A stretch of DNA of 64,000 bases from Bacteroidota bacterium (GCA_013112545.1 JABFGJ010000005.1:140079-204078), one strand, 5' to 3'; positions 44,285-54,602 are shown, numbered from the stretch's first letter. Translations and numbers: made by a program. The notes: generated by a model from the sequence alone, not told the origin.

Positions 44285-45760
44285 ATGAATTCCGATTTAG
44301 TTTTATACAACACCCTTAGCAGAGAAAAAGAAGTTTTTAAACCTATAGATCCCAATGTAATAGGTATGTATGTTTGTGGGCCTACCGTTTATGGTGATGC
44401 GCATCTTGGGCATGCAAAATCCTATGTTTCTTTTGATTTGATTTATCGATACCTGAAGCATAAATTTCCACGGGTTAAGTATGTTCAAAACATTACCGAT
44501 GTTGGCCACCTTACCGATGATGCTGATGCTGGTGATGATAAAATTGCCAAGCAATCGCGTTTAGAAAAAGTGGATCCAATGGCCATTGTAGAAAAATACA
44601 TGCACAACTACTTTCGCGATATGGATGCGCTAAATGTCGAAAGAGCTGATATTTATCCAAGGCCTTCAGGACACATTCCCGAGCAAATCGAAAACATAGA
44701 AAGTCTAATTGAAAAGGGTTTTGCTTATGTCATGAACGGTTCTGTTTATTTTGATGTGGCTCAGTACGACAAAAATCACCATTATGGTAAATTGTCGGGG
44801 CGCTCTATTGAAGAAATGCTAGAAGGCGCAGCCAATAGAAGTTTGTCTTCTCAATCGGAAAAGAAAAACGGATTTGATTTTGCCCTTTGGAAAAAAGCGG
44901 ATGAAAGCCACCTCATGCAATGGAATTCTCCTTGGGGAAAAGGTTATCCGGGCTGGCACATAGAATGTACGGTAATGAGTCAGAAATACTTGGGAGAAAA
45001 TTTTGACATCCACGGCGGCGGACTCGAAAATCAATTTCCACATCATGAATGTGAAATTGCACAGGCCGAAGCAAATACCGGAAAGGCCTTTGCCAATTAC
45101 TGGTTGCACAATAATATGGTGACCATCAACGGGCAAAAGATGGGGAAATCATTAGGCAATGGTATTTTTTGTGCCGAATTATTTAGTGGCGATAATTTTC
45201 AATTAGAACGTGCCTATTCTCCCATGACTGTTCGGTTTTTTATCTTGCAGTCGCATTATAGAAGCACACTCGATTTTTCGAACGACGCACTAGAAGCTGC
45301 TTCAAAAGGTTTTGACAGATTAAGTAAAGGTTTGGCTCGTTTAGAGCAATTAAAACCCTCCAGTGAAAGCAGCATCAATGTATCTGATTTTGAAAAAGGA
45401 TTGTATGCAGCAATGAACGATGACTTTAATTCTCCCATTGCCATTTCAAAATTATTTGATGGCTTAAAAATGATTGCCGCTTTAGAAAAAGGAGAAGCGA
45501 AAGTGTCGGCTGATGATTTAAAACACTTAAAAACAGTTTATCACACTTTTTTCTTTGATATTTTAGGTTTAAAATTAGAACTAGACGATCGACAATCGAA
45601 TGATATCACCGAGCATTTAATGCAATTGATATTAGATTTTAGAGCTGCGGCTAAAGCAGAAAAAAACTATGCAAGTGCAGATAAGATTAGAGATAAATTA
45701 AAAGAAATAAACATCGTAGTAAAGGATGGAAAAGATGGTGCAGAGTGGTCTTATGAATAA
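44285..45760 (+). CDS. cysS: Cysteine--tRNA ligase
   Basis: A 491-residue class I aminoacyl-tRNA synthetase charging tRNA-Cys. The HIGH-type motif is GDAHLGHAKSY, with the first zinc Cys in YVCGPTVYG. Further zinc ligands are in GWHIECTVMS and FPHHECEIAQ, and KMSKS appears as QKMGKSLGN with Gly in place of Ser. The C-terminal helical anticodon-binding domain is complete, so length is normal. A weak -7 box TTTCTTTG lies at 44254-44261. The gene overlaps the downstream M28 peptidase gene by 8 bp, so the two are co-expressed. Confidence 0.97.
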   Translation: MNSDLVLYNTLSREKEVFKPIDPNVIGMYVCGPTVYGDAHLGHAKSYVSFDLIYRYLKHKFPRVKYVQNITDVGHLTDDADAGDDKIAKQSRLEKVDPMAIVEKYMHNYFRDMDALNVERADIYPRPSGHIPEQIENIESLIEKGFAYVMNGSVYFDVAQYDKNHHYGKLSGRSIEEMLEGAANRSLSSQSEKKNGFDFALWKKADESHLMQWNSPWGKGYPGWHIECTVMSQKYLGENFDIHGGGLENQFPHHECEIAQAEANTGKAFANYWLHNNMVTINGQKMGKSLGNGIFCAELFSGDNFQLERAYSPMTVRFFILQSHYRSTLDFSNDALEAASKGFDRLSKGLARLEQLKPSSESSINVSDFEKGLYAAMNDDFNSPIAISKLFDGLKMIAALEKGEAKVSADDLKHLKTVYHTFFFDILGLKLELDDRQSNDITEHLMQLILDFRAAAKAEKNYASADKIRDKLKEINIVVKDGKDGAEWSYE

Positions 45761-46751
45761 GCTGGGTTTTATAGCAATCTTGTGTGCAGTTTTGTGGGCT
45801 TGTGGCGAAAAACCAAAAGCGATAAACAACACCACTTCTGAAAAAGAAGCTCCAAAACCCGCTCGTGTCGAAAGACCAAACTTTGATGCTGATTCAGCTT
45901 ATGCTTTCATCGAAAAGCAAGTGAACTTTGGACCGCGTGTTCCAAATACGGAGAGCCATCGTAAAACAGGGAAATACCTTGCCAATAAATTGGGCTCTTA
46001 TGGCTTTAACATCATCGAACAGAAAGCAAAAGTAACTGCATTTAACGGTGTTTCTCTAGACATGACCAACATCATAGGCGAATATTTACCAGAAAAAAAC
46101 AACCGTGTTTTGCTGTTTGCCCATTGGGATACTCGGCCCTTTGCAGACCAAGACACTAAGGATAAAAACAAACCGATAGATGGCGCAAATGATGGCGCTA
46201 GTGGTGTTGGCGTATTGTTAGAAATTGCCCGCCAAATACAAATAGAACAACCCAGCATTGGCGTTGATATTATCTTTTTTGATGCCGAAGATTATGGTCA
46301 ACCAAGCGGAGGAATGACTCCTCCAAAACCTGGAACCTGGTGCTTGGGTAGTCAATATTGGGGAGCTAATCCACATAAAGCAAATTACTCGGCCAACTAT
46401 GGAATTTTGCTCGATATGGTGGGTGCAAAAGATGCTTTTTTTACAAAAGAATCCATTTCGATGTATTATGCCCCACACATAGTCAATAAGGTTTGGAAAA
46501 ACGCAAGAGACTTGGGACATGGAAAATATTTTGTGTTTCAAGAAACGCAACACGTTGGTGATGATGACCATGTTTATGTAAATAAACTCATGAAAATACC
46601 AAGCATTGATATTATACAATACGACCCATCTACAGGAGCATTTGGGAAGCATTGGCATACGCATGATGACAACATGAGTATCATTGATAAATCAACAATT
46701 AGGGCTGTTGGGGAAACCGTTTTGGCAACTGTATTGGCGGAGTCAAAATAG
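45753..46751 (+). CDS. M28-family lipoprotein peptidase, glutaminyl-cyclase-like
   Basis: 332 residues from ATG 45753, which overlaps the cysS stop (ATGAATAA); the earlier in-frame start at 45726 would add nine residues in front of a good lipoprotein signal (MNKLGFIAILCAVLWACGE, lipid on the Cys at 17). Zinc ligands are visible in FAHWDTRPF, GANDGASGVG, FFDAEDYG, LLDMVGAKD and the final HWHTHDD. The inserted loop QPSGGMTPPKPGTWCLGSQYW and Trp-rich sites resemble glutaminyl-peptide cyclotransferases rather than plain aminopeptidases. In Bacteroidota such enzymes cyclise N-terminal Gln exposed after signal peptide removal. Confidence 0.85.
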   Translation: MNKLGFIAILCAVLWACGEKPKAINNTTSEKEAPKPARVERPNFDADSAYAFIEKQVNFGPRVPNTESHRKTGKYLANKLGSYGFNIIEQKAKVTAFNGVSLDMTNIIGEYLPEKNNRVLLFAHWDTRPFADQDTKDKNKPIDGANDGASGVGVLLEIARQIQIEQPSIGVDIIFFDAEDYGQPSGGMTPPKPGTWCLGSQYWGANPHKANYSANYGILLDMVGAKDAFFTKESISMYYAPHIVNKVWKNARDLGHGKYFVFQETQHVGDDDHVYVNKLMKIPSIDIIQYDPSTGAFGKHWHTHDDNMSIIDKSTIRAVGETVLATVLAESK

Positions 46752-46819
46752 TTGGATACACTCAGTTAAAATCTCCTATTTTTCACTAAATTGAGATTCC
46801 ATTTTTAAAGAAAAAATTT

Positions 46820-49621
46820 ATGTCTGAAGAAAAAAAAATACTTTGGTTACTTGATGCCTATGCTTTGATTTATAGAGCTCATTTTGCTTTTAGCCAAAAC
46901 CAAATGATCAACTCCAAAGGCTTGAATACCTCTGCAATTTATGGCTTTACTACTACGCTTTTTGAAGTATTAAGCAACCACAAGCCAACGCATATTGCCG
47001 TTGTTTTTGACACCAGCGCTCCCACAGAAAGACACATCGAGTTTCCGGCCTACAAAGCCAATAGAGAAGAAACTCCCGATGATATACGCAAGGCTATTCC
47101 ATACATTAAGCGACTTATTGAAGGTTTCAATATTCCTGTAATTTATTCTGATGGTTATGAGGCAGATGACATCATTGGAACCTTAGCCAAAAAAGCAGAA
47201 AAAGCAGGCTATCAAACTTATATGATGACGCCTGACAAGGATTTTGGACAATTAGTAAGTGAAAATATTTTCATGTACAAGCCTGCAAGAATGGGCAATC
47301 GAGCAGAAATATGGGGCATTAAGGAAGTGTGCGAACGCTTTGAAATATCTGACCCACTGCAAGTGATTGACTATTTAGGCATGACAGGTGATGCTGTAGA
47401 TAATATTCCAGGTTTGCCAGGTGTTGGTGATAAAACAGCTAAAAAATTCTTAAAAGCTTATGGAAGCTTGGAAGGCTTGCTTGCGAATACCGCAGATTTG
47501 AAAGGTAAGATGAAAGAAAAAGTAGAAGCCAATAGAGAATTGGGCTTGCTTTCTAAAAAATTAGCTACCATCATCATAGATGCACCAGTTGACTTTGACC
47601 CAAAAAGTTTGAGGAAAGACCCTTTAGACAAACAAAAGCTAGAAGAATTATTTGCAGAACTTGAATTTAGAACCTTGAGTAAGCGAATATTGGGTGAAGA
47701 AGTTTCCATTGCGCCAAATCCAAGTGGGCAAATAGATTTATTTAGCTCAGCCACAAACGATACGAACCCTGAACCAGATGCAGAAGAAGAAGTGGTTTTA
47801 CAGGAAATGAAAACCATAGAAAGCGTAAAGCACAACTACCATTTGGTTGATACAGCTCAGAAAAGGAAAGATTTAGTGGAAACACTCAAAAAAGCCAATT
47901 CTATTTGTTTTGATACCGAAACGACTGGATTAGATCCATTAAGTGCCGAATTGGTGGGCATAGCATTTTCTATTAAAAAAGGAGAGGCTTATTATGTTCC
48001 CATTTCTGAAAACCAAGATGAAGCTAAAAAAGAAATACAGGAGTTTAAATCCTTGTTTGAGGATGAAAGCAAAGAGCTCATTGCCCAAAACTTAAAATAC
48101 GATTTAGCCATTTTAAAGAAATACGATATCGAGCTAAAAGGGAAGTTTTTCGACACCATGATTGCGCATTATTTGCTGGAGCCAGACATGAAACACAACA
48201 TGGATGTCTTGTCTGAAAACTACTTAGGCTATCGTCCTGTTTCTATAGAAACATTGATCGGAAAAAAAGGTAAAAATCAAGGCAATATGCGTGATATAGC
48301 CCCTGCAGAAGTTGTCGAATATGCAGGTGAAGATGCAGACATTACTTTTCAATTAAAAGAAATTTTTGAAAAAGAGTTGGTTAAAAACGAGGTTCGTAAA
48401 CTATTTGATGAAATCGAAATGCCTCTGATTTCTGTTTTGGCTGATATGGAACTTGAAGGCATAAACCTCGACACGAAAGCACTAGCAAAGTTTTCTATCG
48501 AATTGGGGACTGATATCGAAAAATTAGAGAAAAAAATAATTGAACTAGCAGGAACTAGCTTTAACGTTGATTCACCAAAGCAATTGGGAGATATACTTTT
48601 CAATGTCTTAAAAATTGATGAAAAAGCGAAGAAAACTAAAACAGGTCAATTTTCAACTTCTGAAGATACCCTTAGCAAATTAGCGGATAAACATGAGATA
48701 ATTCCTCTGGTTTTAGATTATCGTTCACTCAAAAAACTGAAGTCAACTTATGTTGACAGTTTGCCTGAATTGGTAAATCCTGAAACGAAGCGAATTCACA
48801 CGAGTTATATGCAAACCGTAGCAGCTACAGGCCGATTAAGCTCTAACAATCCCAATTTGCAAAACATTCCCATTCGAACAGAAAAAGGAAGGGAAATTAG
48901 AAAAGCATTTATTCCTCGAAATGAGAATTATGTTTTGCTAGCAGCAGATTACTCACAAATAGAGCTTCGGATTATAGCTGCATTAAGTAAGGATGAAAGC
49001 ATGATACAATCTTTTAAAAATGGAGATGATATTCATGCTGCTACAGCATCTAAAGTTTTTGAAGTGCCTTTAGCAGAAGTTGATCGAGAAATGAGAAGCA
49101 AAGCTAAAATGGTCAATTTTGGAATTATATATGGCATTTCAGCTTTTGGTTTGTCTCAACGATTAGGCATTAAACGAACAGAAGCCAAAGAAATCATAGA
49201 TAGTTATTTTGAAAAATATCCAAGCATAAAAGCCTACATGGATAATAGCATTGCTTTTGCCAAAGAGCATAATTATGTAGAAACTATCATGAAGCGAAGA
49301 AGGTATTTAAAGGACATCAATGGGCGAAATGCAATTATGCGAGGTTTTGCAGAGCGAAATGCCATCAATGCGCCCATACAAGGTTCGGCAGCCGATATCA
49401 TAAAGATTGCCATGATTAACATACAAAAAGAATTTAGGGCCAAAAAATTTCAATCTAAGCTGCTATTGCAAGTGCATGATGAGCTTGTTTTTGACGCACA
49501 TAAAGATGAGTTAGAAGAAATAAAAAAAATAATTAAAGAAAAAATGGAACATGCTGTTGATTTAAGCGTACCACTAACTGTAGAAATGGATAGTGCTGAA
49601 AATTGGTTGGGTGCACATTAG
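46820..49621 (+). CDS. polA: DNA polymerase I
   Basis: A full-length 933-residue enzyme. The 5'-3' exonuclease domain (1-290) has the metal-binding acids in YEADDIIGTLA and TPDKDFGQL and a helix-hairpin-helix motif in GLPGVGDKTAKKFL. The 3'-5' exonuclease domain keeps its active residues (FDTETTGLDPL, NLKYDLAIL, EYAGEDADITFQL), so proofreading should work. The polymerase domain has motif A DYSQIELRI, motif B RSKAKMVNFGIIYG and motif C QVHDELVFD. It acts in repair and Okazaki fragment processing. Confidence 0.97.
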   Translation: MSEEKKILWLLDAYALIYRAHFAFSQNQMINSKGLNTSAIYGFTTTLFEVLSNHKPTHIAVVFDTSAPTERHIEFPAYKANREETPDDIRKAIPYIKRLIEGFNIPVIYSDGYEADDIIGTLAKKAEKAGYQTYMMTPDKDFGQLVSENIFMYKPARMGNRAEIWGIKEVCERFEISDPLQVIDYLGMTGDAVDNIPGLPGVGDKTAKKFLKAYGSLEGLLANTADLKGKMKEKVEANRELGLLSKKLATIIIDAPVDFDPKSLRKDPLDKQKLEELFAELEFRTLSKRILGEEVSIAPNPSGQIDLFSSATNDTNPEPDAEEEVVLQEMKTIESVKHNYHLVDTAQKRKDLVETLKKANSICFDTETTGLDPLSAELVGIAFSIKKGEAYYVPISENQDEAKKEIQEFKSLFEDESKELIAQNLKYDLAILKKYDIELKGKFFDTMIAHYLLEPDMKHNMDVLSENYLGYRPVSIETLIGKKGKNQGNMRDIAPAEVVEYAGEDADITFQLKEIFEKELVKNEVRKLFDEIEMPLISVLADMELEGINLDTKALAKFSIELGTDIEKLEKKIIELAGTSFNVDSPKQLGDILFNVLKIDEKAKKTKTGQFSTSEDTLSKLADKHEIIPLVLDYRSLKKLKSTYVDSLPELVNPETKRIHTSYMQTVAATGRLSSNNPNLQNIPIRTEKGREIRKAFIPRNENYVLLAADYSQIELRIIAALSKDESMIQSFKNGDDIHAATASKVFEVPLAEVDREMRSKAKMVNFGIIYGISAFGLSQRLGIKRTEAKEIIDSYFEKYPSIKAYMDNSIAFAKEHNYVETIMKRRRYLKDINGRNAIMRGFAERNAINAPIQGSAADIIKIAMINIQKEFRAKKFQSKLLLQVHDELVFDAHKDELEEIKKIIKEKMEHAVDLSVPLTVEMDSAENWLGAH

Positions 49622-49675
49622 ACTTAATCAAAAGACTGTAAAATATAACAAATTCGGTATTTCCAGTTATTTTAA

Positions 49676-49683
49676 TATATTTG
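49676..49683 (+). promoter_or_regulatory. -7 box before a lipoprotein gene
   Basis: TATATTTG is an exact TAnnTTTG match, only 7 bp before the ATG at 49691. Transcription would start almost at the start codon, so the mRNA may be nearly leaderless. No -33 TTG is visible. Confidence 0.4.
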
Positions 49684-49690
49684 ATTCAGT

Positions 49691-50596
49691 ATGATAAAAA
49701 AGAATCTACCTTTATTTTTCTCTTTTTGCTTAATTATAAGTGCATTAGCATGCCAAAACGACAAAAGAGAAGATAAGAAATCCAAAGAAACTGCTAAAAT
49801 TGAAAAGCTAGCAAGCGAGGTAAAAGCGGAAAAAATTAAAACAATTTTTTATTCTCTGCCTTCCCCGCTTGAATTAACAATTCTATTTAAAAGAGAAGGG
49901 GTAGAATACCATTACGAAGAATTGCACGATCCTAAAAAGCGGGACGCTTATGTGACAACAGTTAAGAAAGCTTTAAACTTAGGTGTGTATGGTGCAGATT
50001 TAAGTTATGCCGGTTTATTTGCAAAACATGCCGATGCTATTCAATTTTTCTCAGTGTCTCAAGTCATGGCCGAAGACCTTGGAATTGGGCAAACTTTTCA
50101 ACGTGAGTTTATTACACGATTAGAAAAAAATGCTGCCAACAAAGACACATTATTGCAGGTAATCAGTGACTTTTTTCTTGAGAATGACAGTTATTTAAAG
50201 GATCAAAATCAGCAAGACATCTCTACTTATGTTTTAGTTGGCGGGTGGATAGAAGGCTTGTATTTGGGAACTCACATGATTTCTGCAAAAACTAGCTCTA
50301 CTGGAATTAAAGAGATAATTATCGGCCAATTAAATTCTTTAGATAATTTGATTTTACTGCTAAGCGACATTGGCAAAAGCATTGAGTTAAACAATTTAAA
50401 AGACAACATGATTTTGCTTAGAGAATATTATAATGAAGTAGATTATGTAAAAATAGACGAATCGGAAATAAAGACTAAGCAAGAAAGTGATGAATTATTG
50501 ATTGACAATCAACAGCATAGACATGAAATGAACGACTCAACGCTTTTAAAAATTACGGAGACGGTTACTGAAATTAGAAATTCAATTATTCGATAA
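49691..50596 (+). CDS. Lipoprotein of unknown function
   Basis: 301 residues with a lipoprotein signal (LPLFFSFCLIISALAC, lipobox ALAC with Cys21). A charged linker (NDKREDKKSKETAKIEKL) is followed by a helical domain. Segments such as LGVYGADLSYAGLFAKHADA, VAEDLGIGQTF and LVGGWIEGLYLGTHMI are repeated-helix-like and conserved-looking, and resemble uncharacterised Bacteroidota lipoproteins. The C-terminus is a possible coiled coil. Its stop shares a base with the following ATG (TAATG), so they are coupled. Function is unknown. Confidence 0.7.
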   Translation: MIKKNLPLFFSFCLIISALACQNDKREDKKSKETAKIEKLASEVKAEKIKTIFYSLPSPLELTILFKREGVEYHYEELHDPKKRDAYVTTVKKALNLGVYGADLSYAGLFAKHADAIQFFSVSQVMAEDLGIGQTFQREFITRLEKNAANKDTLLQVISDFFLENDSYLKDQNQQDISTYVLVGGWIEGLYLGTHMISAKTSSTGIKEIIIGQLNSLDNLILLLSDIGKSIELNNLKDNMILLREYYNEVDYVKIDESEIKTKQESDELLIDNQQHRHEMNDSTLLKITETVTEIRNSIIR

Positions 50597-51033
50597 TGAA
50601 AAGCCTTTTAAAAATAGCTTTTCTAACATTACTCTCTTATACCACCTGCGATATATTTGCTCAATGCAAAGGTTTTACAAAGCGCAATTGCCTGCCTGAA
50701 CTAGTCCCATACATGAGTAATGGCCAAATGAATGCCGCTCATTTTGTACCTGGTGAAAATGCACAACTAGATTTGAATTTAAACAAAGGCCTTTCCTATC
50801 GTTTATTGATTTGTGCTGATGAATATTTAAGTGGATTAAACTATAAACTTACAGATAAAAGCAGCGGGCAGGTTTACCACAAAGACACGCTTTCGGATGT
50901 GTTTTCGATCTCAGATTTAAAAGTAAAGCAATCGGGATTAATCAACTTAGAAATTAAAGTACCCGACCAAGAAAACCCAACAGGCATTGTGCGGAGTGGT
51001 TGCGTAACTATATTGGTTGGTTTTAAGGAGTGA
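50596..51033 (+). CDS. Small exported protein with conserved cysteines
   Basis: 145 residues with a signal peptide (MKSLLKIAFLTLLSYTTCDI, cut near FAQ). The mature domain is beta-rich, with C24 and C31 (AQCKGFTKRNCLPE), a third Cys in LLICADEYLSG and a fourth in VRSGCVTILVGF, so two disulfides are possible. Its layout resembles a small C2-like or immunoglobulin-like periplasmic domain, but no family is recognised. It is translated with the preceding lipoprotein gene and ends before a bidirectional terminator. Confidence 0.7.
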   Translation: MKSLLKIAFLTLLSYTTCDIFAQCKGFTKRNCLPELVPYMSNGQMNAAHFVPGENAQLDLNLNKGLSYRLLICADEYLSGLNYKLTDKSSGQVYHKDTLSDVFSISDLKVKQSGLINLEIKVPDQENPTGIVRSGCVTILVGFKE

Positions 51034-51074
51034 GGGTGTTTAAATTAATCTCCTTTTTTCGAGCTTATCTCCAA

Positions 51075-51109
51075 CAAAAAAATGCCGCAAAGTTTGCGGC
51101 ATTTTTTAT
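51075..51109. terminator. Bidirectional intrinsic terminator
   Basis: AAAAAATGCCGCA pairs with TGCGGCATTTTTT around AAGTT; the A-run and T-run make it work in both directions. It lies between the convergent exported-protein gene and the RND efflux operon. Confidence 0.88.
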
Positions 51110-51127
51110 AATCGTATTTTATTGCTA

Positions 51128-54100
51128 TTAGGCGATGCTCGACTCTAGCCTTTCGGCATTCTTATACAACTTTAGTTTTATTCTATAAGCTAAATAATAA
51201 CAAACCGGAATAATAACCAAGGTTAAGAAAGTGGCAAAGGTTAGCCCAAAAATAACTGTCCAAGCTAAAGGGCCCCAAAACAAAACATTATCTCCACCAG
51301 TATATATGTCTGGATTAAAACTGATAAATAGTCCTGAGAAATCAATGTTTAGACCTGTTGCCAATGGAATTAAACCAAGAACTGTTGTAATTGCGGTTAA
51401 CAATACCGGACGTAAACGCGCTTTTCCTGCTTGAATTACAATTTCTATTACTTCGTTTTTGGGCAATAATGTATTATAAGAAACTCCAAACTCATCTTGT
51501 TTTCTTCTTAATAAAATATCGGTATAATCAATTAAAACTACCGAGTTGTTTACAACAATACCCGCCAAGGAAATGATGCCTAACATGGTCATCATGATTA
51601 CGAAATTCATGTTAAAGATTGCAATACCAAAGAACACTCCACTAAAACTCAGCAAGATAGAAAACATAATAATGAGTGGTTTAGAGAATGAATTAAATTG
51701 TAAAACTAATAACATCACAATCAAAGATAAACCAACCAACAAGGCTCCCAACAGGAAATTCATGTTGTTTTCTTGCTCCTCAATTTCTCCAGTAAAAGTG
51801 TATTTAACCCCTTCTGAGGTTTCAAAATCTTGCAATTGGCGGCGAACTTGATTGACAATTTCGTTTCCATTGTAGCCTGGCAAAACTGCAGAATATAAGG
51901 TTACAAGTCGCACTGAGTTTTTATGTTTAATGGCGCTATATGAAGAAATATTTACTGGCTGAGCAACGGTTGATAGTGGAATCTCTTTTAATCGTCCTGT
52001 TGCTGCATCTCTAAAGGTGATGTTCTGATTAAACAAGGAGCTGATGTTATATCTGTTTTCCTCATTAAACCTAACATAGATATCATAATCATCGCCATCT
52101 TCTTTATAAACTCCTGCTTTAGCTCCAAAAATCGAATTTCGCAATTGATTTCCAATTTGAGAAGCTGAAACACCAAGCTCTCCTGCCTTCTCACGGTCAA
52201 TTTTAACTTCCATTGCGGGTTTAGACTTATTTACATCTATTTTCAACTCCTCTATTCCAGCTATGTTATTCGAATTTAAATATGCTCGCATTTGCTCTGC
52301 GGTCTTAATTAATTCGGTGTAATCCTTACCTGTAATTTCTATATTAACCGGATAACCTACTGGAGGGCCAACCTCATCTTTTTCCACGGAAATAGATACT
52401 CCAGGGTAAATACCTCGCAAATCATCCTGAACCTTTTGCCTTAATTCTTCGCTGCTGTATCCATTTCGATACTTAAATTCTTTTAATGAAACTGTTATTT
52501 TACCTCTATGTGGCATTTCAGCTTGTGAGCCCCCATCTTGTCTTGGGTTTCCAGCTCCTTCACCTACTTGAGAAACAGCAGATTCAACCATAAAATTGGA
52601 GCCGTCTTTCTCATATTCCTCATTTAAAACAACCTTGTAAACTCGTTTTTCAATCGCATCTGTTATCTTGTTTGTTTTTTCAATGTCAGTTCCTTCAGGA
52701 TATTCTATGTAAACAATAATTTGATTTGGCTCATTGGCCGGAAAAAACTCTACCTTAGGTGATACGATAATCGTAGTGATAATTGATAAAATAAAAACAC
52801 CTACTGTTCCAAGTAAAAAGACATAAGCCATTTTACCTTTTAAGGCATATCGCAAGGCTTTTCGATAGCTATTTTCTAATACCGGTAAAAAGTTTCGTTG
52901 GAATTTAAGGGTAGCTCCCATTAAGAAATACTTGTAAATCCACATCAAAACCGCACTAACCAATAAAACATTACCCAAGCCACGAACCGCTGAATCGGCA
53001 GTAAGCATTAAACCCCCAAAAACAACAAGCACAATAGAAAGTCGAATCAGTGATTTTTTGCTAATTGCTTTATCTTCTATTCCCATAAATCTGGAAACTA
53101 AAACCGAGTTAAATAGCAAAGCCACCAATAATGACGAACCTAAAACGATGGACAGTGTAATAGGAAAAATCATCATAAATGAACCAATAACCCCAGGCCA
53201 AAAACCAAGTGGAAAGAATGCCGCAACAGTGGTTAAGGTAGAAATAATGATGGGCAATGCAATTTCGCCAACTCCTTGTTTAGCAGCTTGAATTCTGCTC
53301 ATTTTCTCTTCATCCATCAATCGATAGACGTTTTCTACTACAACGATTCCATTGTCAACCAACATACCCAAGCCCATAACCAAAGCAAAAAGTACCATGG
53401 TATTCATCGTATAACCGATAGCTGATATAACCATAAAAGAAATAAACATGGACATCGGAATAGCAAATCCAACAAATAATGCATTTCGAAATCCTAAAAA
53501 GAACATAAGAACCGCAACAACCAATATTATCCCAAAAATGATGTTATTGACCAAGTCATTCACTTGATTGATTGTTTTAGTTGACTGGTCATTTGATATG
53601 GTTACACTAAGGTCATGTGGAAAATCGTTGGCTATGGATTCTTCAACAATTTTTTGAATCTTTTGAGCCGCTTCCACCATGTTTTTGCCACCTCGCTTTT
53701 TTACATCAAGCATTACAACACTTTCGCCAAATTCTCGGGCATAGGTGGTTTTGTCGCCTTCTTTAAAGCTAATGTCTGCGATATCTCTTAAATAAACAGC
53801 TCCATGTTGCGTTTTAACAACAAAATTCTCTAAGTCCTTTGGGTTTTGAATTTCCCCTATTACACGAATTGTTCTTTGTTGCCCATTGCTTACCATATTG
53901 CCGGCAGAGATGGTCACATTACCGTTTGAAATGGCTGAATAAATGTCATTAAAACTGACCCGAGCAGCCATCATTTTATAAACATCAACCGCTACCTCAA
54001 CTTCTTTTTCGTCAACCCCTCGAATGTCTGCTTTCTTAATTTCAGTTAGCTCTTCCACTTTATCTTGAAGCACTTCAGCATATTCCTTCAATTGATCTAC

Positions 54101-54595
54101 CGGGTAATTTCCAGAAACGTTGATGTTCATGATTGGCATCTCTTCCGAAAAATTCAAATCAAAAATATTGGGCTCTACTTTTGCCCCGTTAAAGGTTGGC
54201 CAATCCTCTCCTGCTTTCACCGCGTCAACTTCGTCTTTTACTTTCTGCTTGGCTTGCTCTACGGTTATGTTTTCATCAAACTCTACGATGATAATGCCGT
54301 AATCTTGCTGAGAAGTTGAAGTAACTTTAACCACGCTGCTTACATTCTCAACAGCTTCTTCTATTGGGTCAGTAATCAATCGCTCAATATCTTCAGCAGT
54401 ATTTCCAGGATAAGGAGTACTGATGTATATCTTGGTTTCTACAATTTCTGGAAAGCTTTCTCTTGGCAAGTTAGAATATGCCATAATACCAGACACTAAT
54501 AGAACCAGAATTAGAATATAGATTACGGTTTGATTTTCTATAGCCCAAGAGGAAATCTTAAATTCCTTTTGGATTTTTTCTTTTAAGTCGCTCAT
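51128..54595 (-). CDS. RND efflux transporter permease
   Basis: An 1155-residue inner-membrane proton-driven pump. TM1 is near residues 25-43 (VIYILILVLLVSGIMAY). Family motifs include FPEIVETKIYISTPYPG, LVMGLGMLVDNGIVVVENVYR (the proton-relay acid) and the second-half counterpart LGIISLAGIVVNNSVVLIDY. It has two large periplasmic loops and about 12 spans, longer than AcrB by an extra hydrophobic pair near 520-560. The pump would expel drugs, dyes or metals, but substrate cannot be read. It lies 7 bp after the adaptor gene, the last gene of the operon. Confidence 0.93.
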   Translation of the reverse strand: MSDLKEKIQKEFKISSWAIENQTVIYILILVLLVSGIMAYSNLPRESFPEIVETKIYISTPYPGNTAEDIERLITDPIEEAVENVSSVVKVTSTSQQDYGIIIVEFDENITVEQAKQKVKDEVDAVKAGEDWPTFNGAKVEPNIFDLNFSEEMPIMNINVSGNYPVDQLKEYAEVLQDKVEELTEIKKADIRGVDEKEVEVAVDVYKMMAARVSFNDIYSAISNGNVTISAGNMVSNGQQRTIRVIGEIQNPKDLENFVVKTQHGAVYLRDIADISFKEGDKTTYAREFGESVVMLDVKKRGGKNMVEAAQKIQKIVEESIANDFPHDLSVTISNDQSTKTINQVNDLVNNIIFGIILVVAVLMFFLGFRNALFVGFAIPMSMFISFMVISAIGYTMNTMVLFALVMGLGMLVDNGIVVVENVYRLMDEEKMSRIQAAKQGVGEIALPIIISTLTTVAAFFPLGFWPGVIGSFMMIFPITLSIVLGSSLLVALLFNSVLVSRFMGIEDKAISKKSLIRLSIVLVVFGGLMLTADSAVRGLGNVLLVSAVLMWIYKYFLMGATLKFQRNFLPVLENSYRKALRYALKGKMAYVFLLGTVGVFILSIITTIIVSPKVEFFPANEPNQIIVYIEYPEGTDIEKTNKITDAIEKRVYKVVLNEEYEKDGSNFMVESAVSQVGEGAGNPRQDGGSQAEMPHRGKITVSLKEFKYRNGYSSEELRQKVQDDLRGIYPGVSISVEKDEVGPPVGYPVNIEITGKDYTELIKTAEQMRAYLNSNNIAGIEELKIDVNKSKPAMEVKIDREKAGELGVSASQIGNQLRNSIFGAKAGVYKEDGDDYDIYVRFNEENRYNISSLFNQNITFRDAATGRLKEIPLSTVAQPVNISSYSAIKHKNSVRLVTLYSAVLPGYNGNEIVNQVRRQLQDFETSEGVKYTFTGEIEEQENNMNFLLGALLVGLSLIVMLLVLQFNSFSKPLIIMFSILLSFSGVFFGIAIFNMNFVIMMTMLGIISLAGIVVNNSVVLIDYTDILLRRKQDEFGVSYNTLLPKNEVIEIVIQAGKARLRPVLLTAITTVLGLIPLATGLNIDFSGLFISFNPDIYTGGDNVLFWGPLAWTVIFGLTFATFLTLVIIPVCYYLAYRIKLKLYKNAERLESSIA

Positions 54596-54602
54596 TGAGT
54601 AC

